A stretch of 11,532 nucleotides of DNA from an uncultured Odoribacter sp. (GCA_905204385.1 CAJKZL010000057.1:1-11532); one strand, 5' to 3'. Positions 1 to 7,527 are shown, numbered from the stretch's first letter. Notes: generated by a model not told the origin, from the sequence alone. Translations and numbers: made by a program.

Positions 1-848
1 ATACGGAGAGTATCGTAAAAGGGTTTAAGCTGGGGGCAAGCGATTTTGTTTCCAAGCCTTTCCGGAAGGAGGAACTGATGGTGAGGATCAAGCATCAGTT
101 GTCTTTGGTCGCTGCCCTGAAAATCATTACGGCTCAGACGGAAGAACTGAAAAAAACAATTGCGGGCAGAGATAAGCTTTATTCGGTGATCGCACACGAT
201 TTGCGCTCGCCGATGGCTTCTATGAAAATGTTGCTCAACACTATACTGATGAGTGTTGACCGGAACCGTATCGATCCGGATATTTACGACATGCTGGAAA
301 TGAGCAACAGGACTTCGGAAGAATTGTTCGGATTACTGGATAATTTGCTGAAATGGACAAAAAGTCAACTGGGAAAATTGGTGGCTGTAAAAAATGAACT
401 TAATCTGACAGAGTTGGCAGAAGGTGTAGTGGAAGTGATGAGGCCGGTAGCAGATTCCAAACACATCACCCTTTCGTTCTCGGGCGATCCCATCTGTCTG
501 GTAAGGGTGGATATCGAGATGATCAAATCGGTGATCCGTAATTTGATTTCCAATGCCATCAAGTTCAGTGACATGCATACCGGCATAGAAGTTTCGGTGA
601 AAGAAGAGGGGGAATGGATTGTGGGTGCTGTACAGGATCACGGAAGAGGCATCAAAAAAGACTCACAGGATAAATTATTGTATGTAGCGTCTCATTTTAC
701 GACTTTCGGTACGAATAGTGAGGAAGGTTCGGGGCTGGGATTGCTGCTGTGCCGGGAGTTTGTCCATATCAACGGGGGGAAGCTTTGGTTTACTTCGGAG
801 GAAGGAGTAGGCTCTATATTCAGTTTCTCTTTGCCGAAATTAGTATAG
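1..848 (+). CDS. Receiver-histidine kinase fusion protein, 5' end missing
   Basis: This is the C-terminal part of a cytoplasmic two-component protein. The reading frame is open from base 3, so the ATG at 78 is an internal Met and the true start lies upstream of the window. The first 25 or so codons read as the end of a response-regulator receiver domain: GASDFVSKPF, with the conserved Lys codon at 54-56. A helical linker follows, then a HisKA domain whose H-box IAHDLRSP places the phospho-accepting His at 195-197. An HATPase_c domain follows with the N-box NLISNAIKFSD (540-572), G1 box DHGRGI (from 636) and G2 box GSGLGL (726-743). No membrane segment is visible. The receiver-before-kinase order suggests that an upstream kinase phosphorylates it. 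The partner regulator and signal cannot be told from the window. Confidence 0.88.
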   Translation, partial: TESIVKGFKLGASDFVSKPFRKEELMVRIKHQLSLVAALKIITAQTEELKKTIAGRDKLYSVIAHDLRSPMASMKMLLNTILMSVDRNRIDPDIYDMLEMSNRTSEELFGLLDNLLKWTKSQLGKLVAVKNELNLTELAEGVVEVMRPVADSKHITLSFSGDPICLVRVDIEMIKSVIRNLISNAIKFSDMHTGIEVSVKEEGEWIVGAVQDHGRGIKKDSQDKLLYVASHFTTFGTNSEEGSGLGLLLCREFVHINGGKLWFTSEEGVGSIFSFSLPKLV

Positions 849-947
849 ATAAGGTCTGCCATCTTTTTGATGTGTTGGTAAACGTTTTTTGGCTTTCAGG
901 CTCTTAAACTATGCAATTTTATAATTCATTTTGATATATTACTTATT

Positions 948-1997
948 ATGAATCATTTGGTCATTATGGCAGGCGGGGTCGGGAGTCGTTTCTGGCCGAT
1001 GAGTACGCCGCAAAAGCCTAAACAATTTATCGACGTACTCGGCACGGGAAGAACGCTTTTGCAATTGACGGTGGATCGCTTTTCGGGGATCTGTCCGATG
1101 GAAAACGTGTGGGTGGTCACTTCGGTGAAATACCGGGAGCTGGTGAAGGAGCAATTGCCGGGCATTCCCGAATCGAATATTCTCCTGGAACCGTGTATGC
1201 GGAATACGGCCCCTTGTATCGCTTATGTAGCCTGGAAAATAAAAAAGAAGGATGCCGGGGCGAATCTGGTGATTTCCCCTGCCGACCATATCGTTACCGA
1301 TACCGCTGAATTCGGGCGTGTTATCCGGGAGGGCCTGAAGTTTGTGGAGGCCGGGGACCGGATTCTGACGCTGGGGATGTGTCCTTCGCGTGCGGAAACC
1401 GGCTACGGCTATATTAAAATCAAGACAGAGCCGGAGTCGCAGGAAGAGATCCGGGAAGTGGAAGGGTTTAAGGAAAAGCCGGATTTGCAGACGGCACGCA
1501 GGTATCTGGAAGAGGGAGGCTATTATTGGAATGCCGGGATTTTCCTCTGGAGTGTGAAAACTTTGGAAAAAGCTTTCCGGGCAAATCAACCGGAGATCGC
1601 TGCCCTGTTCGATTCTTTGGAGGGAGCGATGTATACGGCCGGCGAGCAGGACGCTATCGACCGGGTATTTCCCGAATGTCCGAATATTTCCATCGATTAT
1701 GCCGTCATGGAAAAGGCCCGGAATATTTACGTTTTCCCCGCGAACTTCGGCTGGTCGGATCTGGGCACCTGGGGTTCTCTGTACGAGCAATTGCCGAAGG
1801 ATGCCGCTGACAATGCCGTCGTAGGAGGAAATGTCCGGATGGTGGAGAGCCGGGGATGCGTCGTTCATGTCGCCGGGGATAAAAAGATGGTTTTGCAGGG
1901 ATTGGAGGATTATATCATTGCTGAAGAGAACGGAGTGATGCTGATTTGTAAAAAGGCCGATGAGCAGAGGATCAAGGAGTTTTCGGCCGGTGTGTAG
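948..1997 (+). CDS. manC: Mannose-1-phosphate guanylyltransferase (GDP-mannose pyrophosphorylase)
   Basis: This enzyme makes GDP-mannose from mannose-1-phosphate and GTP in the cytoplasm, for mannose- or fucose-containing surface glycans. The 349-residue protein is a single nucleotidyltransferase domain without the C-terminal phosphomannose isomerase domain of the long bifunctional type. Visible motifs are the N-terminal signature AGGVGSRFWP (8-17) followed by PQKPKQF (21-27), SPADH (110-114), TGYGYI (151-156), FKEKP (174-178), WNAGIFLW (194-201), IDYAVMEK (249-256) and GWSDLGTW (268-275). All are typical of the GDP-mannose pyrophosphorylase family. The ATG at 948 begins exactly at the conserved N-terminal beta strand, so no earlier start is needed. 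It follows the kinase gene after 99 bp in which no convincing promoter or terminator is visible. No other sugar gene adjoins it. Confidence 0.95.
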   Translation: MNHLVIMAGGVGSRFWPMSTPQKPKQFIDVLGTGRTLLQLTVDRFSGICPMENVWVVTSVKYRELVKEQLPGIPESNILLEPCMRNTAPCIAYVAWKIKKKDAGANLVISPADHIVTDTAEFGRVIREGLKFVEAGDRILTLGMCPSRAETGYGYIKIKTEPESQEEIREVEGFKEKPDLQTARRYLEEGGYYWNAGIFLWSVKTLEKAFRANQPEIAALFDSLEGAMYTAGEQDAIDRVFPECPNISIDYAVMEKARNIYVFPANFGWSDLGTWGSLYEQLPKDAADNAVVGGNVRMVESRGCVVHVAGDKKMVLQGLEDYIIAEENGVMLICKKADEQRIKEFSAGV

Positions 1998-2016
1998 GCG
2001 GCTGGGGAGAAGAGTC

Positions 2017-2046
2017 TTTGAATAGCGGTCTGCAGGTTATATTTTG
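2017..2046 (+). promoter_or_regulatory. Weak candidate promoter for upp
   Basis: A TTTG at 2017-2020 is followed by TA at 2038-2039 and TTTG at 2043-2046. This resembles the Bacteroidota -33 TTTG and -7 TAnnTTTG elements. The spacing is imperfect: the -7 box has three instead of two bases between TA and TTTG, and the gap between elements is short. The predicted transcript would start about 10 bases before the upp ATG. Read-through from manC is an equally good explanation. Confidence 0.3.
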
Positions 2047-2064
2047 ATAGAAAAAAGTTTAAGA

Positions 2065-2721
2065 ATGATTCATGTAATTAATACCCACAATTCGGTGTTA
2101 AATAGTTTCCTGGCAGAAATCCGGGATAAGGATATACAAACGGACCGGATGCGTTTTCGCCGGAATCTGGAAAGGGTGGGGGAAATCCTGGCTTATGAAA
2201 TAAGCAAGACTTTCGCTTACCGGTCGGTGACGGTCGAGACCCCTATCAATCCCGTTGCCGTGATGCTGCCCGTTCAGGAAGTCGTTATCGCTACGGTACT
2301 GAGAGCCGGCTTGCCGTTTCATCAGGGATTCCTGAATTATTTCGACAAGGCGGGGAATGCTTTTGTTTCTGCCCGGCGGGCTTATAGCCGGGTGGAAGGA
2401 CAGATCGATATCCGCTTTGATTCGGTTTACACCCCGGATTTGACGGGTAAGCAGTTGTTGCTGGTCGATCCGATGCTGGCTACCGGTAAGTCGCTGGTCA
2501 TTACTTACCGGGAATTGTTGAAACAAGGCAGTTGTCCGGTGCATACTCATATCGCTTCTGTTATTGCCAGCCGGCAGGGTGTGGATTATGTCGAAAAGGA
2601 ATTAGGTACCGTGGCGGTCAGTCTGTGGACCGCTGCTCTGGATGATAATCTGACCGATAAATATTATATCGACCCGGGCTTGGGAGATGCCGGAGATCTT
2701 GCTTTCGGAGGTAAATTATAG
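2065..2721 (+). CDS. upp: Uracil phosphoribosyltransferase
   Basis: This pyrimidine-salvage enzyme joins uracil to PRPP to form UMP. The 218-residue protein has the PRPP loop VDPMLATGKS (134-143), LRAG (79-82) and the C-terminal uracil-binding stretch PGLGDAGDLAFG (204-215), close to the GDAGD signature of the family. It is a divergent version: the loop reads ATGKS where E. coli Upp has ATGGS, and the segment after LRAG differs from the textbook sequence. I chose the ATG at 2065. A TTG seven codons upstream would add residues with no family counterpart and would lie over a possible -7 box. There is no Shine-Dalgarno sequence, as is usual in Bacteroidota. It lies 67 bp after manC with no functional link. 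PRPP-dependent pyrimidine operon attenuators (PyrR) share the fold, but the uracil motif favours Upp. Confidence 0.9.
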   Translation: MIHVINTHNSVLNSFLAEIRDKDIQTDRMRFRRNLERVGEILAYEISKTFAYRSVTVETPINPVAVMLPVQEVVIATVLRAGLPFHQGFLNYFDKAGNAFVSARRAYSRVEGQIDIRFDSVYTPDLTGKQLLLVDPMLATGKSLVITYRELLKQGSCPVHTHIASVIASRQGVDYVEKELGTVAVSLWTAALDDNLTDKYYIDPGLGDAGDLAFGGKL

Positions 2722-2741
2722 AAGATTTTAGTCCGTAATTA

Positions 2742-2773
2742 TTTTTAAGCTAAGACTTTTTCCATTACCTTTG
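2742..2773 (+). promoter_or_regulatory. Candidate Bacteroidota-type promoter upstream of the secA leader ORF
   Basis: TACCTTTG at 2766-2773 is an exact match to the TAnnTTTG -7 consensus. It has a partial -33 box (TTTT at 2742-2745, against TTTG) 20 bases upstream. The expected transcription start is about 2780, right at the ATG of the following small ORF, so its message would be leaderless or nearly so. The box opens a new transcription unit between upp and secA. Confidence 0.6.
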
Positions 2774-2779
2774 CCTCTC

Positions 2780-3109
2780 ATGGAAATGAACAGGTATTTA
2801 ATCGCAGCGTTATATGTTATGGCGGGTTGCGCCGTAACGGTTCCCTTAAAAGCTCAGCCGAACGGAGAACTTTTGAGGGGAGACCGCTGCAGACTTGTCA
2901 TTACGGATACCGTAAAGGTGGTTTCCGCATGCCTGGAGCAGGAGGAAAAGGCACAGAAATCCTGTCGCCTGTCCAGGGATACTATGCTTTTTGCGGGAGC
3001 CGAAACCAATCGTACCCAAAAGGCATATGAAAGAAGGACCCGGGTGCATAGCGGATCTTTATGCCGTACTTCTCATAAAATCCGGGCACCCGAAGGGCTT
3101 TGTCGATGA
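2780..3109 (+). CDS. Small exported protein upstream of secA; candidate Sec-monitoring arrest peptide
   Basis: This 109-residue protein has no family that I recognise. Residues 1-26 look like a signal peptide: MEMNR, a hydrophobic core YLIAALYVMAGCAVTVPL, then LKA|Q as a possible cleavage site. A Cys at 17 in MAGC weakly resembles a lipobox. The rest is hydrophilic and has no visible domain. The C-terminus carries Ile101-Arg102-Ala103-Pro104-Glu105, with only four residues after Glu. Known family facts: E. coli SecM is a small secreted protein encoded just upstream of secA that stalls at GIRAGP, and later arrest peptides tied to Sec/YidC genes share an RAPP- or RAPG-like C-terminal motif. By inference this ORF could play that role. 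It has its own promoter-like box and sits 112 bp before secA. Translation is supported by the signal peptide and codon pattern only. A decayed gene or a non-coding leader is possible. An alternative start is Met3 at 2786. Confidence 0.5.
   Translation: MEMNRYLIAALYVMAGCAVTVPLKAQPNGELLRGDRCRLVITDTVKVVSACLEQEEKAQKSCRLSRDTMLFAGAETNRTQKAYERRTRVHSGSLCRTSHKIRAPEGLCR
3041..3092 (+). promoter_or_regulatory. Long RNA stem-loop over the 3' end of the small ORF
   Basis: The region folds as three stacked helices. CGGGTGC (3041-3047) pairs with GCACCCG (3086-3092), CGGAT (3052-3056) with ATCCG (3080-3084), and TTTATG (3058-3063) with CATAAA (3074-3079). This leaves a 10-base loop. It gives 18 Watson-Crick pairs, interrupted by an ATAG/G internal loop and one bulged C. 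The 3' arm contains the Arg-Ala-Pro codons of the small ORF (3083-3091), so a ribosome paused there would hold this stem open. The pairing is read directly from the sequence; a regulatory role is inference. Confidence 0.6.
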
Positions 3110-3110
3110 G

Positions 3111-3142
3111 GGCCGGCGACAAGGTTGCCGACCGGGATTTTT
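3111..3142 (+). terminator. Possible terminator or attenuator hairpin between the small ORF and secA
   Basis: CGGCGA (3114-3119) pairs with TTGCCG (3125-3130) around a five-base loop. Two more G-C pairs (3111-3112 with 3132-3133) lie beyond a C/A mismatch. Five T residues follow at 3138-3142, but four bases separate them from the stem, so it is not a textbook intrinsic terminator. It begins two bases after the small ORF's stop codon. If it terminates, it would lower expression of secA from the upstream promoter. Confidence 0.35.
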
Positions 3143-3180
3143 CATGTCATGACAAAGAATAACCGGAATAGCAATATGGA

Positions 3181-3201
3181 CGGACCGGATGTCCCGGTCT
3201 G
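3181..3201 (+). promoter_or_regulatory. Hairpin immediately upstream of the secA start
   Basis: CGGACCGG (3181-3188) pairs with CCGGTCTG (3194-3201) as an 8-bp stem with one G-T pair and a five-base loop. It ends 20 bases before the secA ATG, and the intervening sequence is A-rich and unstructured. The 3' arm can instead pair with 3130-3137 (GACCGGGA with TCCCGGTC at 3192-3199), so two folds exclude each other. It may set access of ribosomes to secA; that is inference. Confidence 0.5.
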
Positions 3202-3221
3202 AAATCAAAAATTAGAAATCA

Positions 3222-6200
3222 ATGGGTTTAAATGATATTTTAAAGAACCTGTTCGGAAATAAATCCGACCGGGATATGAAAGAATTGATGCCGATCGTGG
3301 CTCAGGTGAACGAGGAATGGAATAAGGTGAAGAAGATGAGCCATGATGAATTGCGGAATGCGGCAGTGGAGATGAAGGAAGAGGTCCGCAAATACATCAG
3401 TCACGAAGAAGAAGAAATTGCCTCTCTCAAAAGAGAAGTAGAGGTGGAAAGGCCTTCCATCGAGAAGCGGGAAGAGATATACAACCGCATCGATAAACTG
3501 GAAGAGCAGATCGATCAGAAAGTGGAGGAAATCCTGACCAAACTGATGCCGAGGGCTTTTGCCGTCATGAAGGATACGGCCCGCAGATTTAAGGAGAATG
3601 AAGAGATTGTGGTCCGGGCTACCCAGTTCGACCGGGATTTAGCCGTGAAGCATGATTTTGTGGAGATCGACGGCGACAAGGCCGTTTATTTTAATTCATG
3701 GATTGCAGGAGGGAATGAGGTGACCTGGGACATGGTGCACTATGATGTGCAGTTGATCGGTGGCGCTGTGTTGCACCAGGGAAAAATTGCCGAAATGGCT
3801 ACCGGTGAAGGTAAGACGCTGGTGGCGACTTTGCCGGTGTTCCTGAATGCCTTGAGCGGCCGGGGTGTACATATGGTGACGGTCAACGATTATCTGGCCA
3901 AGCGTGACTCCGAATGGATGGGACCTTTGTATATGTTCCACGGGTTGTCGGTGGATTGTATCGACAGGCATCAGCCCAACTCCCCGGAACGCCGGAAAGC
4001 TTATATGGCAGACATTACCTTCGGTACCAATAACGAATTCGGCTTCGATTATCTGCGTGACAATATGGCCATCTATCCGGAGGATCTGGTGCAACGGAAA
4101 CATAATTTTGCCATTGTCGATGAGGTGGACTCCGTCTTGATCGACGATGCCCGTACTCCTTTGATTATTTCCGGGCCTGTGCCCAAAGGGGATGACCAGA
4201 TGTTCGACGAATACAAGCCGAGGGTGGAGCGACTGGTGAAAATGCAGCAGGAGTTGGTGATGAAAGTATTTAAGGAAGCCCGGGAACTGCTGGGCAGCGA
4301 CGATGCGAAGAAACGGAAGGAAGGAGGAGTATTGTTGCTGAGAGCGCATAAGGGATTGCCGAAATATAAGCCTTTGATTAAATTCCTGAGTGAGGAAGGG
4401 AACAAAGCTATGCTCATCAAAACTGAAAACGAGTATATGCAGGAAAACAACCGCAGGATGCCGGAGATTACCGATCCGCTCTATTTTGTGATCGATGAAA
4501 AGTTAAATTCCATCGACCTGACCGATAAGGGACACGATACGCTGACGGCTGCGGGAGAAGATCCTAAGTTCTTTATTTTGCCGGATATCGGCAGTGAGAT
4601 AGCCGAGATCGAGAAAACGGTGAAGGATGAGAGTGAACGATTGGCTAAAAAGGACGACCTGATCCAGCATTATGCCATGAAATCGGAACGGGTGCATACG
4701 GTCAATCAATTACTGAAGGCATATACTTTGTTCGAGAAAGACGTAGAATATGTGTTGCTGGACAATAAAGTAAAGATCGTGGATGAGCAGACCGGCCGTA
4801 TCATGGAAGGAAGACGCTATTCCGACGGTTTGCATCAGGCGATAGAGGCTAAGGAAGGGGTGAAAGTGGAAGCGGCAACCCAGACCTTTGCGACGATTAC
4901 TTTGCAGAACTATTTCCGTATGTATCATAAGCTGGCGGGTATGACCGGTACTGCTGAAACGGAAGCGGGAGAGTTTTGGGATATCTACAAGCTGGATGTG
5001 GTGGTGATTCCTACCAATAAGCCTGTGATCCGTATCGATGCCAATGATTTTGTATATAAGACCAAGCGGGAGAAATATAATGCCGTGATCGACGAGATCG
5101 TACGGTTGGTAGAGTTGGGACGGCCGGTGTTGGTGGGCACCACTTCGGTGGAAGTGTCCGAGTTGCTGAGTCGTATGCTGAAGCTGAGAGGTATCAGACA
5201 TAAAGTATTGAATGCCAAGCAGCACCCGCGCGAGGCAGAAATCGTTGCGGAAGCCGGTCAGTCGAAAACCGTGACCATAGCTACCAATATGGCCGGTCGT
5301 GGTACGGACATCAAGCTGAGTGCCGAGGTGCGGGCCGCGGGTGGTCTGGCCATCATAGGCACGGAGCGCCACGATTCCCGGCGCGTGGACCGGCAGTTGC
5401 GCGGACGTGCCGGACGTCAGGGAGATCCGGGATCGTCACAGTTCTTCGTATCCCTGGAAGACGATCTGATGCGTTTGTTCAGTTCCGAACGGATTATCCG
5501 GGTGATGGACCGTCTGGGACATCAGGAAGGAGACGTTATTCAGCATTCTATGATCACTAAGTCGATCGAACGGGCGCAAAAGAAGGTGGAGGAAAATAAC
5601 TTCGGCATCCGGAAGCGCTTGCTGGAATATGACGACGTGATGAATTCCCAGCGAACGGTCATTTATAAGCAACGTCGTCAGGCTTTGCTGGGAGAACGTA
5701 TCGGAGTGGCTGTGGCCAACAATACCTACGACGTTTGTGAATCCATCGTTATGGAATATCAGCCGGTGAACGATTTGGAGGGTTTCCGCATGGAGGTATT
5801 GAGGGTGTTGTCCGTCGATTTTGAAGTCCAGCCGGAAGCTTTCCAGAAAGCCCGTCCGGATGAACTGACCGAGAAATTGTATAAATATGTGCGGGAAGCT
5901 TATCAGCGCAAGGTGGAAGCGATAGCTAAGCAAGCCTGGCCGGTGATCAAGAATGTTTATGAAACCCGTGGGGATGTTTTCAAGAATATCGGAGTGCCTT
6001 TCACGGATGGGATAAGACTTTTCAACGTAATCGCCGATCTGGAGAAAGCTTATCACTCACAGGGTGAGGATTTGATGCGCTCGTTTGAAAAAGCGGTTAT
6101 TCTGGCTCATATCGACGATGCCTGGAAAGAACATCTGCGCGAGATGGACGATCTGAAGCAATCGGTGCAAAATGCGACCTACGAGCAGAAGGATCCTTTG

Positions 6201-6518
6201 CTGATTTACAAATTCGAATCTTACAATTTGTTTAAATCCATGGTGGATAAGATCAACAAGGGTATGGTATCGACTTTAATGAAGGGACAAATCCCCATTC
6301 AGGAACCGGAACGTGTCCGGGAAGCTGAACAAAGACGCACCGATCTGAGCAAGTTGCGGGAAAGTCGCTCGGAGGCTCAGGCTGCTGCTGCGGCGGCAAA
6401 CCGTGAACCGGCACGCAACCACGAACCTGTAAAGGTGGGGCCTAAGGTGGGACGCAACGATCCCTGTCCTTGCGGAAGCGGATTGAAATATAAGAATTGC
6501 CACGGTAAAAACGAATAA
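3222..6518 (+). CDS. secA: Preprotein translocase ATPase SecA
   Basis: SecA is the ATPase motor that pushes unfolded preproteins through the SecYEG channel. This protein has 1098 residues against about 900 in E. coli. The extra length comes from an acidic, coiled-coil-like N-terminal insert (about 60-105), extra sequence in the preprotein cross-linking domain (about 325-420) and a longer tail, as usual in Bacteroidota. Visible motifs are Walker A ATGEGKT (193-199), DEVD (300-303), [10 protein letters not shown] (572-581), GRGTDIKL (692-699) and [14 protein letters not shown] (728-741). An Ala/Arg/Glu-rich linker leads to the C-terminal zinc motif with Cys1082, Cys1084, Cys1093 and His1094, which in other species contacts SecB and the ribosome. 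The ATG at 3222 starts at the conserved N-terminal helix. The gene is preceded by a small exported-protein ORF and hairpins, a possible autoregulatory leader, and is followed after 92 bp by lgt. Confidence 0.98.
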   Translation: MGLNDILKNLFGNKSDRDMKELMPIVAQVNEEWNKVKKMSHDELRNAAVEMKEEVRKYISHEEEEIASLKREVEVERPSIEKREEIYNRIDKLEEQIDQKVEEILTKLMPRAFAVMKDTARRFKENEEIVVRATQFDRDLAVKHDFVEIDGDKAVYFNSWIAGGNEVTWDMVHYDVQLIGGAVLHQGKIAEMATGEGKTLVATLPVFLNALSGRGVHMVTVNDYLAKRDSEWMGPLYMFHGLSVDCIDRHQPNSPERRKAYMADITFGTNNEFGFDYLRDNMAIYPEDLVQRKHNFAIVDEVDSVLIDDARTPLIISGPVPKGDDQMFDEYKPRVERLVKMQQELVMKVFKEARELLGSDDAKKRKEGGVLLLRAHKGLPKYKPLIKFLSEEGNKAMLIKTENEYMQENNRRMPEITDPLYFVIDEKLNSIDLTDKGHDTLTAAGEDPKFFILPDIGSEIAEIEKTVKDESERLAKKDDLIQHYAMKSERVHTVNQLLKAYTLFEKDVEYVLLDNKVKIVDEQTGRIMEGRRYSDGLHQAIEAKEGVKVEAATQTFATITLQNYFRMYHKLAGMTGTAETEAGEFWDIYKLDVVVIPTNKPVIRIDANDFVYKTKREKYNAVIDEIVRLVELGRPVLVGTTSVEVSELLSRMLKLRGIRHKVLNAKQHPREAEIVAEAGQSKTVTIATNMAGRGTDIKLSAEVRAAGGLAIIGTERHDSRRVDRQLRGRAGRQGDPGSSQFFVSLEDDLMRLFSSERIIRVMDRLGHQEGDVIQHSMITKSIERAQKKVEENNFGIRKRLLEYDDVMNSQRTVIYKQRRQALLGERIGVAVANNTYDVCESIVMEYQPVNDLEGFRMEVLRVLSVDFEVQPEAFQKARPDELTEKLYKYVREAYQRKVEAIAKQAWPVIKNVYETRGDVFKNIGVPFTDGIRLFNVIADLEKAYHSQGEDLMRSFEKAVILAHIDDAWKEHLREMDDLKQSVQNATYEQKDPLLIYKFESYNLFKSMVDKINKGMVSTLMKGQIPIQEPERVREAEQRRTDLSKLRESRSEAQAAAAAANREPARNHEPVKVGPKVGRNDPCPCGSGLKYKNCHGKNE

Positions 6519-6609
6519 CGAGGAACGTATAGCGATGAACGATGATAATTGTATTCGTCGTTCATCGTTTATCATTCATCGTTCATTATTCATTGCTTAT
6601 CATTCGTCA
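6512..6609. repeat. Degenerate heptanucleotide array in two inverted halves
   Basis: The spacer between secA and lgt is built from 7-bp units. On the right, 6554-6609 is eight contiguous units close to TTCATCR. Each differs from the consensus by at most two bases, and every change is a transition. On the left, 6512-6546 is five looser units close to the reverse complement CGATGAA, the first of which contains the secA stop codon. The halves meet in an imperfect dyad: 6531-6545 pairs with 6555-6569 (13 Watson-Crick and two G-T pairs) around a nine-base loop. The array ends one base before the lgt ATG. Degenerate heptamer spacers are known from heterocystous cyanobacteria (STRR). Function here is unknown; the dyad could act as a hairpin in the secA-lgt message. 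Confidence 0.75.
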
Positions 6610-6610
6610 T

Positions 6611-7447
6611 ATGTTGGAACTATTTATCAACTGGGATGTGAGTCCCGAAATTTTTAATCTCGGTGGAATATCCATCCGTTATTACGGGCTTTTGTTTGCT
6701 TTGGCTTTTGTCCTGGGTTATAAAGTGGAGGTAAAGATGTTTAAGTCGGAAGGGCTTCCCATAGCCTGGTTGGATAAATTGTGGTTGTACGTAGCCATAG
6801 CTACCATTATCGGTGCAAGGCTGGGACATTGTATTTTCTATGACTGGGCCTATTATAGCCAGCATCCGCTGGAGATGATCCTGCCGGTACGTTTCGAACC
6901 CCATTTTAAGTTTACCGGTTACCAGGGATTGGCGAGCCATGGGGCTGCTATCGGTATTATTGCCGGGTTGTGGTATTATTCCCGTAAGGTCAGTAAAAAA
7001 TCCATTTTTTGGATTCTGGACCGGGCAGTGATTCCGATTGCTTTAGCGGGCTTTTTTATCCGGATGGGTAATTTGATGAATTCGGAGATCGTCGGTTTGC
7101 CGACAACCATGCCTTGGGGCTTCCGGTTTATTCATTCCGGCTTAAACGATCCAGAACTTCCCCGTCATCCGGCTCAGTTGTACGAAGCCATCTGTTATCT
7201 GATCAGCTTTTTTGTTTTGATGCATCTCTACTGGCGTACGAAGGTGAAAGAGAATATGGGTTTTATCTTCGGAGCGTTTCTGATTCTTATTTTTACGGCC
7301 CGTTTTATCATTGAATTTGCTAAGGAAGTTCAGGAACCCTGGGAAGCCGGAATGGCGCTGAATATGGGGCAGATTTTAAGTATTCCTTTTGTCCTGGCAG
7401 GTTTGTTTATGTTATGGTATAGCCATAAATTGCCTGATAGGAGATGA
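6611..7447 (+). CDS. lgt: Phosphatidylglycerol-prolipoprotein diacylglyceryl transferase
   Basis: Lgt is the inner-membrane enzyme that moves diacylglycerol from phosphatidylglycerol to the lipobox Cys of exported prolipoproteins, the first step of lipoprotein maturation. The protein has 278 residues and about seven hydrophobic segments. Visible motifs are SIRYYGLLFA (21-30), GARLGH (68-73), GLASHGAAIG (106-115) with His110 matching the essential His of the family, RMGNLMNSEIVG (151-162), HPAQLYEA (186-193) and RFIIEFAKE (231-239). I chose the ATG at 6611. An in-frame ATG at 6542 would add 23 residues encoded wholly by the heptamer repeat and absent from the family. It follows secA after 92 bp with no clear promoter between them, so co-transcription is likely. 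Both genes serve the export and lipoprotein pathway. Confidence 0.96.
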   Translation: MLELFINWDVSPEIFNLGGISIRYYGLLFALAFVLGYKVEVKMFKSEGLPIAWLDKLWLYVAIATIIGARLGHCIFYDWAYYSQHPLEMILPVRFEPHFKFTGYQGLASHGAAIGIIAGLWYYSRKVSKKSIFWILDRAVIPIALAGFFIRMGNLMNSEIVGLPTTMPWGFRFIHSGLNDPELPRHPAQLYEAICYLISFFVLMHLYWRTKVKENMGFIFGAFLILIFTARFIIEFAKEVQEPWEAGMALNMGQILSIPFVLAGLFMLWYSHKLPDRR

Positions 7448-7449
7448 GG

Positions 7450-7509
7450 TTTAGAGTTGAGAGTTTAAAGTTGAGGAGATTATAGATTATAGATTATAGA
7501 TTATAGATT
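7450..7509. repeat. Heptanucleotide tandem repeat between lgt and guaD
   Basis: Four perfect tandem copies of GATTATA occupy 7478-7505, followed by a partial GATT. Directly upstream and in the same 7-bp phase, 7450-7477 holds four degenerate heptamers of the TTtAgAG / TTGAGAG type. The array starts two bases after the lgt stop codon. Four identical copies suggest recent expansion and possible length variation between strains. No hairpin or gene is visible in it. Confidence 0.85.
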
Positions 7510-7513
7510 GGGG

Positions 7514-7518
7514 GGAGG
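7514..7518 (+). promoter_or_regulatory. Shine-Dalgarno-like GGAGG before guaD
   Basis: GGAGG lies nine bases before the ATG at 7528 in a G-rich stretch that begins at 7510. Such a site is unusual here, because the other genes in the window lack one. It supports the ATG at 7528 over the GTG at 7522, which would leave only three bases of spacing. Confidence 0.5.
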
Positions 7519-7527
7519 AAGGTGAGT

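Noticed and set aside
849..947. A promoter or terminator between the kinase gene and manC
   Set aside because: TTTG occurs at 866-869 but no TAnnTTTG box lies at the expected distance, and no stem with a T-run is visible.
939..1868. A 309-codon open frame on the - strand opposite manC
   Set aside because: It lies wholly antisense to a gene with complete family motifs and its product is rich in His, Pro and Arg without any recognisable domain, as expected of a shadow frame.
2780..3142. The region before secA as RNase P RNA, tmRNA, SRP RNA or 6S RNA
   Set aside because: None of the conserved blocks of RNase P RNA, tmRNA or SRP RNA could be found, no 6S-like fold is evident, and the first 80 codons look like an exported protein.
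4710..5372. Long - strand open frames inside secA (also 3696-4349 and 5436-6056)
   Set aside because: They are antisense to conserved SecA motifs, show no domain, and reflect the codon bias of secA.
6542..6610. An N-terminal extension of Lgt from the ATG at 6542
   Set aside because: The extra 23 residues are encoded by the heptamer array and have a repeat-derived sequence; the family begins at the ATG at 6611.
7478..7509. The GATTATA repeat as a CRISPR array, phage attachment site or replication iteron
   Set aside because: The units are contiguous without spacers, there is no integrase, cas or replication gene nearby, and flanking genes are housekeeping genes.
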